From NCBI RefSeq assembly GCF_003945545.1, contig NZ_CP029617.1, forward strand, positions 6,351,001-6,415,000: a stretch of DNA of 64,000 nucleotides. Reading direction: 5' to 3'. Source of the stretch: Streptomyces sp. WAC 01529. GTDB taxonomy: Bacteria > Actinomycetota > Actinomycetes > Streptomycetales > Streptomycetaceae. Shown in pieces: positions 60,001-64,000 of the stretch. The position numbers were made by a program, and so were the translations under genes. Position 1 is the first letter of the stretch; each line of letters starts with the position of its first letter. The notes beneath the pieces were generated by a model, which did not search any database, was not told the origin of the DNA, and saw only the letters and a program-made list of their open reading frames with translations.

Positions 60001-62018
60001 GGCTCCAGTCGGCCCATCTTGCGGTACTCACGTCGCGCCCCGGCCCTCACGTCCGCGCCCGAGACCGGGCCACCGCGCCCCGCCGCCAGATAGGCGGCGG
60101 TCACCGCGGCCGACCGGATGCCACCGCCCGCCAGCTCGAACTCCTCGGCGCACGCGGTGATTTCGGCGTCCAGGTCGGGCGTGTGGGGCGTACCGGCCAG
60201 GCAGGTGCGCCACAGCGTGACGCGCTGCTCGACGTCCGGGAACGGGAAGTCCACCACGAGGTCGAGGCGCCGCGTGAACGCGTCGTCGATGTTCGCCCGC
60301 AGATTGGTGGTGAGCACGGCGATCCCGTCGAACGCCTCCAGGCGCTGGAGCAGATAGGCGCTCTCCAGGTTGGCGTACCGGTCGTGCGAGCTCTTGACCT
60401 CCGAGCGCTTGCCGAAGACGGCGTCGGCCTCGTCGAAGAGGAGTACGGAGTCCGTGCGGTCGGCCTCGGCGAAGATCTTCTCCAGGTTCTTCTCGGTCTC
60501 GCCGATGTACTTGTCGACCACCGCGGAGAGGTCCACCACGTAGAGATCCAGGCCCAGTTCACCGGCGACCACTTCGGCCGACAGCGTCTTGCCGGTGCCG
60601 GAGTCCCCGGCGAACAGCGCGATCACCCCGCGCCCACGCCCGCCCCCGGTGCGCAGCCGCCACTCGCCGAGCACCTTGTCGCGGTGCCGCGCGCGCAGCG
60701 TCAACTCCCGCAGGATGGCGAGGGGTTCCTCGGGCAGTACGAGGTCTTCGAAGCCGACCTCGGGCCTGATCCGCCGGGCGTGCTTGTCGAGGAGGGGCGC
60801 GGATTGCAGCCGGGCGCTGCCCTGGACGTGCGCGGCCGTCGGCGCGGTGCCGTCGAACGCGGCCAGGGCGGCGGCGGCCCGCGCGGCCCGGCGGATCTGC
60901 GCGGGGCCGAGCCGGTAGGGGGCGACCGCCTCGCCGAGGTCGAAGCCGAGGTCCGGCTCCCCGACGGGTGCGTGCCGGGCGAGTTCCGCGTGCCAGGCGC
61001 GGGGGGCGTCGACGCCGTCCTGCGGCGGTACGTCCAGCGCGAGCAGGCCCGCGTCGGGCGCCCACCCGGGGTTGTAGGGCTCGCTCCCGATGAGGACGAG
61101 GGGTACGTCTCCCGTCGCCAAGTCCCTTACCAGGGCGCCAGGTTCCGACGGAAGCGGCGCCACGACGAGCGCGGCCCGCCGCAGCCTCGCCTCGCGCACC
61201 AGCGCGAGGGCGGTGCCGGTGTCCGTGCCCCCGGCCGGGGGCAGGTGGCGCAGTACCGGCAGCCCGGCGGCCCGCAGCGCGGCGATGACCGGCTCGGCGG
61301 CGGTGTCCTCCCTGCGCTCGCGCAGATGGACGAGGAGGGGTCGCTTGGCGGCGAGTTCCGCGAGGCGCGCGGCGAAGGGGTCCGCCGACCGGTGCTCGGC
61401 GGGGCGCGTCTCCGCCGGGGGCAGCAACTCGACCGTCGGGCCCACCAGGTCCGGGTCCAGCGCGTCGTCCCCGAGCAGCCACGCCACCACCCGCTCGGGT
61501 ACCCGCAGCGCGCGCCCCGGCAGCGGCCGGTCCTCGTCGTCCAGAGCGATGAGCCCCCCGGCGCGCAGCGGCGCCCGGGGGTGGAAGCGGGCGCGGGCCG
61601 CCGGGTCGTGCGCCCCGGTGCCCGCGAGGTCGAGGGCGAGCGCGACCGTCGCCCTGCGCCGCCCCACGTCGTCGTTGAGATACCCGTACAGCGGCTCGAA
61701 GCGGCGGTCGACGTCGGGTGCGAGGGCGGCCAGCAGAATGTGCCGGTCCAGCGGCGCGAGGCCGAAGAGGTCCGACAACAAGCCGAGAGGCCAGCCCAGT
61801 TCGGCCTCAACGGACAACGGTGCCGGAGCCGCCGGGGGGCCCGGGGCTCCTGGGGGAGCCGTCGCAAGGCGCAGCGCCGTCTCCGGCGACACATACAGCC
61901 CGCGCAGCGGATCCGCCGCCGTCGGGTCGTCGGAGCTACGCCGCTCGACCAGCTCCGCCACCCGCCCGCGCAGCGCGTGGAGCAGCGCGAGCACCCCTTC
62001 GGAGGCGGCGGCGCTCAC
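59976..62018 (-). CDS. CIS AAA+ ATPase (Afp15-like)
   Basis: A 680-aa ATPase. The C-terminal AAA+ module has Walker A FAGDSGTGKTLSAEV (about residue 475), Walker B VLLFDEADAVFGKR (about 525) and RRLDLVVDFPFPD with the arginine finger region. The N-terminal 400 residues are helical and hold a degenerate second nucleotide fold. This is the conserved ATPase of extracellular and cytoplasmic injection systems, needed for assembly in some of them. It overlaps the upstream DUF4255 gene by four bases. Confidence 0.93.
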   Translation of the reverse strand: MSAAASEGVLALLHALRGRVAELVERRSSDDPTAADPLRGLYVSPETALRLATAPPGAPGPPAAPAPLSVEAELGWPLGLLSDLFGLAPLDRHILLAALAPDVDRRFEPLYGYLNDDVGRRRATVALALDLAGTGAHDPAARARFHPRAPLRAGGLIALDDEDRPLPGRALRVPERVVAWLLGDDALDPDLVGPTVELLPPAETRPAEHRSADPFAARLAELAAKRPLLVHLRERREDTAAEPVIAALRAAGLPVLRHLPPAGGTDTGTALALVREARLRRAALVVAPLPSEPGALVRDLATGDVPLVLIGSEPYNPGWAPDAGLLALDVPPQDGVDAPRAWHAELARHAPVGEPDLGFDLGEAVAPYRLGPAQIRRAARAAAALAAFDGTAPTAAHVQGSARLQSAPLLDKHARRIRPEVGFEDLVLPEEPLAILRELTLRARHRDKVLGEWRLRTGGGRGRGVIALFAGDSGTGKTLSAEVVAGELGLDLYVVDLSAVVDKYIGETEKNLEKIFAEADRTDSVLLFDEADAVFGKRSEVKSSHDRYANLESAYLLQRLEAFDGIAVLTTNLRANIDDAFTRRLDLVVDFPFPDVEQRVTLWRTCLAGTPHTPDLDAEITACAEEFELAGGGIRSAAVTAAYLAAGRGGPVSGADVRAGARREYRKMGRLEPGGSLPWQ

Positions 62019-62695
62019 CGCGTCCCCTTCCCCGCGCCCGGCTTTCCGTCGCTCAGCTTTCCGTTGCCCGGCTTTCCGTCATCCGGCCTGATCCGCATCC
62101 GCCGGGGCCGCGCGTCGCCCGGCTCGCCGTCGATACCGCGTACGACGACCGCGCCCTCGGTGACCGGCGGCGCCACGTCGTACACCGGCGAGACCGGGAA
62201 CGGCACGGTGATCACCACGTCCAGGGACGGCTTCAGCTCACCGCCGAGCGCCGACCAGATGTCGGCGATGGACCGGGACTCGGGCGGCGGCACCGCGACG
62301 CCCAGCGGCAGCGGCACCCCCAGCGCGGCGAGCGCGGCCGGCAGCCGGTCCGGCGGCAGCAGTTCGTGGGCGAGCAGGGTGCCGAGGGCCGCCGACAGGA
62401 GCCGGTGCTCGTCCTCCGGGCGGTTGGTCCAGGCGGTCAGCAGGTACGAGAGCCGGAACCAGCGGGGCGGCTGGCGCCTGCGCAGCACCACGCCGTCCGG
62501 ACCTCGCTCCGCGTACGCGCCGCGCTCGCGGCGGGCCACGTCCTCGCGGATGTCGTACAGGTACGAGTTGAGGGTGGGCGCGTTGCGGCGCGCCGCCCAG
62601 TCGCGGTTGGGGGCCTCGAAGACGACGTCGCCGGTCCCCTCGGGGAGCGCTTCGCGCAGCAACCGCCGCAGCGCCTCGTCCACTTCGTGGATCAC
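62015..62695 (-). CDS. CIS DUF4255 protein (Pvc16-like tail terminator)
   Basis: A 226-aa protein with the DUF4255 (Pvc16 N-terminal) pattern: IHEVDEALRRLLREAL at the N-terminus, then LNSYLYDIREDVARRE and RWFRLSYLLTAWTNRPEDEHRLLSAAL. In injection systems this protein caps the tube and sheath. I chose GTG at 62693-62695 because the conserved IHEVDE starts there; a longer frame adds an unlikely Arg/Pro stretch. The C-terminus is Gly/Lys-rich and disordered. Confidence 0.9.
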   Translation of the reverse strand: MIHEVDEALRRLLREALPEGTGDVVFEAPNRDWAARRNAPTLNSYLYDIREDVARRERGAYAERGPDGVVLRRRQPPRWFRLSYLLTAWTNRPEDEHRLLSAALGTLLAHELLPPDRLPAALAALGVPLPLGVAVPPPESRSIADIWSALGGELKPSLDVVITVPFPVSPVYDVAPPVTEGAVVVRGIDGEPGDARPRRMRIRPDDGKPGNGKLSDGKPGAGKGTR

Positions 62696-62741
62696 GTCGA
62701 CGCCCCCGGCCCGTGGGGTCGGAGGCGGTGGCTCGGCTGCA

Positions 62742-63428
62742 TCAGATGTACCCCTCCCGCAGCGCGTACGCGACGGCATGTGCGCGGTTCTGCAGCTGCA
62801 GGCGCGTCATCAGCGCGTGCAGGACGTTCTTGACGGTGCGTTCGGAGTAGGCGAGCTTCTCCGAGATCTGCTTGGTGTCCAGGCCCTCCGCGATCAGCCG
62901 CACCACGTCGACCTCGCGGGGCGCCATGCCCAGCGTCGGCACGAGCGCGCCGCCGGCGGACGGCGAGCCGTCGAGCGCCGAGAGCCGCAGCCGCCCCAGC
63001 TGGGTCATGAGCCGGTTGATGAGATCGGGCGGCAGCTCCCCTTCCCCCCGCGCCGCGCTGTGCACGGCGCGCAGCAACTTCTGCGGGGTCGCCTGGTGCC
63101 GCCAGAGGATGGCCCGTACGCCACACTCGACGACCGCGAGCAGCTCCGGCTCGCGCAGCTCGCTCGCGATCAGCACGACGCGCTGCTCGGCGGACCTGGC
63201 GAGGCGGCGCAGTTCGGTGCCCGCGAGGTCGTCGAGCCGGTCGACGAGCATGACGGCGACCCGCTCCGGTGGCGGCGCCGCCGTGTGCGTGGTCCTGGCC
63301 GGCTGCGAGAGGTCTCCGGCACGGTCCACCAGCTCGACGCTGGGCTGGTGCTGGAGGTGACTGATCACCCCGGCCCGGCTGAGGGGGTCGGTGGCGTGCA
63401 CGGCCACCGGTATGCGTGTATCCGACAC
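62742..63428 (-). CDS. LuxR-type response-regulator-like transcription factor, degenerate receiver
   Basis: A 228-aa regulator. The C-terminal LuxR helix-turn-helix is clear: LAPREVDVVRLIAEGLDTKQISEKLAYSERTVKNV with VLHALMTRLQLQNRAHAVAYAL. The N-terminal part has receiver-like topology, but the acidic pair after strand 1 is reduced (AVHATDPL) and the usual lysine of strand 5 is missing (RAILWRHQAT), so phosphorylation is doubtful. GTG at 63426-63428 with AGGGAAC upstream. It heads the short leftward run with DUF4255 and the ATPase and may control the CIS locus. Confidence 0.85.
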   Translation of the reverse strand: MSDTRIPVAVHATDPLSRAGVISHLQHQPSVELVDRAGDLSQPARTTHTAAPPPERVAVMLVDRLDDLAGTELRRLARSAEQRVVLIASELREPELLAVVECGVRAILWRHQATPQKLLRAVHSAARGEGELPPDLINRLMTQLGRLRLSALDGSPSAGGALVPTLGMAPREVDVVRLIAEGLDTKQISEKLAYSERTVKNVLHALMTRLQLQNRAHAVAYALREGYI

Positions 63429-63579
63429 TGGTTGTTCCCTGTCTTCCCCCGAGTAGCGACGGGCACAGGGTGATCGGAACCAATCAACAAACGATTGCCG
63501 ATGGATCAACGCGGACGTTTACGGACGTGAGCGGACGCGAGGGGATACGTAAGCGGACACGTGAGCCGGACGTCAAGGG

Positions 63580-64000
63580 TCACGAGGCCGGGGGCGGGTA
63601 CGGGGCTCCGCTCAGCAGCCGGGCGAGGTGGACGGTGTTCGCCGCGAGGGCCCGGGTGGTGTCGGCGACGGCGTCGGGGGTCTTGTCGAGATCCTGGTAG
63701 TCGGTGCCCTGCTGGGCCTCGCCCACCCAGTAGGTGACGGCTCCCGGCGCGAGGCTGAAGCCGATGTCGTTGAGACCCTGGAAGACGTCGGCGCTCACCT
63801 TGTGCGCGCCGTCCTCGTTGCCCACCACCGCCACGGCCGCCACCTTCCCGTGGATCAGCGGGCGGCCCTCGTCGTCGGTCTCGGACTCGGCGTTGAGCCG
63901 CTCCATGACGCGCTGGCAGATGCTCGAAGGGTGGCCGAGCCAGATCGGCGTGGCGATCAGCAGGATGTCCGCCGCCAGGACCTTCTCGCGCAGCGCGGGC
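63580..64000 (-). CDS. Flavodoxin-like NAD(P)H-dependent reductase, 5' partial
   Basis: The frame is open to the window edge, so the N-terminus is missing. The visible 139 residues show the flavodoxin/NADPH-dependent FMN reductase pattern: ADILLIATPIWLGHPSSICQRVMERL, then VAAVAVVGNEDGAHKVSADVFQGLNDIGFSLAPGAVTYWVG. It probably transfers electrons from NAD(P)H to a flavin or small quinone. It is unrelated to the CIS in family, and the 150-base gap before the LuxR gene has short GCGGAC repeats only. Confidence 0.85.
   Translation of the reverse strand, partial: PALREKVLAADILLIATPIWLGHPSSICQRVMERLNAESETDDEGRPLIHGKVAAVAVVGNEDGAHKVSADVFQGLNDIGFSLAPGAVTYWVGEAQQGTDYQDLDKTPDAVADTTRALAANTVHLARLLSGAPYPPPAS

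Noticed and set aside
39360..63428. Prophage
   Set aside because: Only tail-type genes are present. There is no capsid, portal, terminase, integrase, lysis gene or attachment-site duplication, and an AAA+ ATPase and DUF4255 cap mark an injection system.
1..64000. tRNA or rRNA genes
   Set aside because: I saw no cloverleaf-like stretch with the conserved GGTTCGAATCC-type loop and no rRNA sequence. Without a covariance search a tRNA could still be missed.

Overview
The window is very high in G+C. It has GTG and TTG starts, four-base GTGA/ATGA gene overlaps, Shine-Dalgarno sites of the AGGAG type and a few rare in-frame TTA leucine codons. Its gene families (SepF-like protein, DUF6099, AfsR/SARP regulator, bldA-type TTA genes, a cytoplasmic contractile injection system) point to Streptomyces or a close relative. 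All calls come from reading the sequence and recalled protein families; no database search was run.

Layout. Bases 1-6153 hold a four-gene block matching the Bacillus subtilis ntdABC-glcP operon: aminotransferase, HAD phosphatase, dehydrogenase and sugar-type MFS permease, next to a second (partial) MFS transporter. It predicts kanosamine synthesis from glucose 6-phosphate, and the aminotransferase gene carries two TTA codons. Bases 6279-18045 are accessory or housekeeping: a spore-photoproduct-lyase-like radical SAM protein, a Tat-exported TolB-propeller/amidohydrolase, a Ser/Thr kinase fused to an ABC solute-binding domain, a PAS-GAF-PP2C phosphatase, a GerW-like protein and three very small secreted proteins.

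Bases 18014-30235 form a cobalamin (corrin ring) cluster: cobN behind a cobalamin riboswitch, cobG-cobH-cobIJ, cobK, cbiD, cobM and cobL. A 5'-truncated histidine phosphatase lies at its left edge and a cluster of intergenic repeats lies between cobIJ and cobK. Bases 30501-39239 hold a SepF-like protein, an isocitrate-lyase/PEP-mutase family enzyme, an ATPase plus MazG-like pair, DUF6099, a small coiled protein, an F420-type (LLM) oxidoreductase, a secreted SGNH esterase, and an acyltransferase with an SGNH lipoprotein.

Bases 39360-63428 are a complete-looking phage-tail-like contractile injection system (CIS). The leftward operon encodes sheath, two tube proteins, a tail-assembly protein, a 52-aa DUF6760 protein, an 1100-aa disordered repeat protein, a LysM tube-associated protein, a VgrG spike, gp25, baseplate J, tail protein I, and a zinc-ribbon/transmembrane/glycan-binding protein. 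A divergent TTA-containing AfsR-like regulator is followed by two paralogous single-pass membrane proteins ending in a peptidoglycan-binding domain and a ricin-like trefoil. Facing these are an AAA+ ATPase, a DUF4255 protein and a LuxR-type regulator. I see no tail-fibre, lysis, capsid or integrase gene, which fits an intracellular Streptomyces CIS rather than a prophage. The most interesting inference is that three separate single-pass proteins share one topology (about 220 cytosolic residues, one membrane helix, an outer wall- or glycan-binding domain) and may couple the cytosolic CIS to the envelope. The window ends inside a flavodoxin-like reductase gene.
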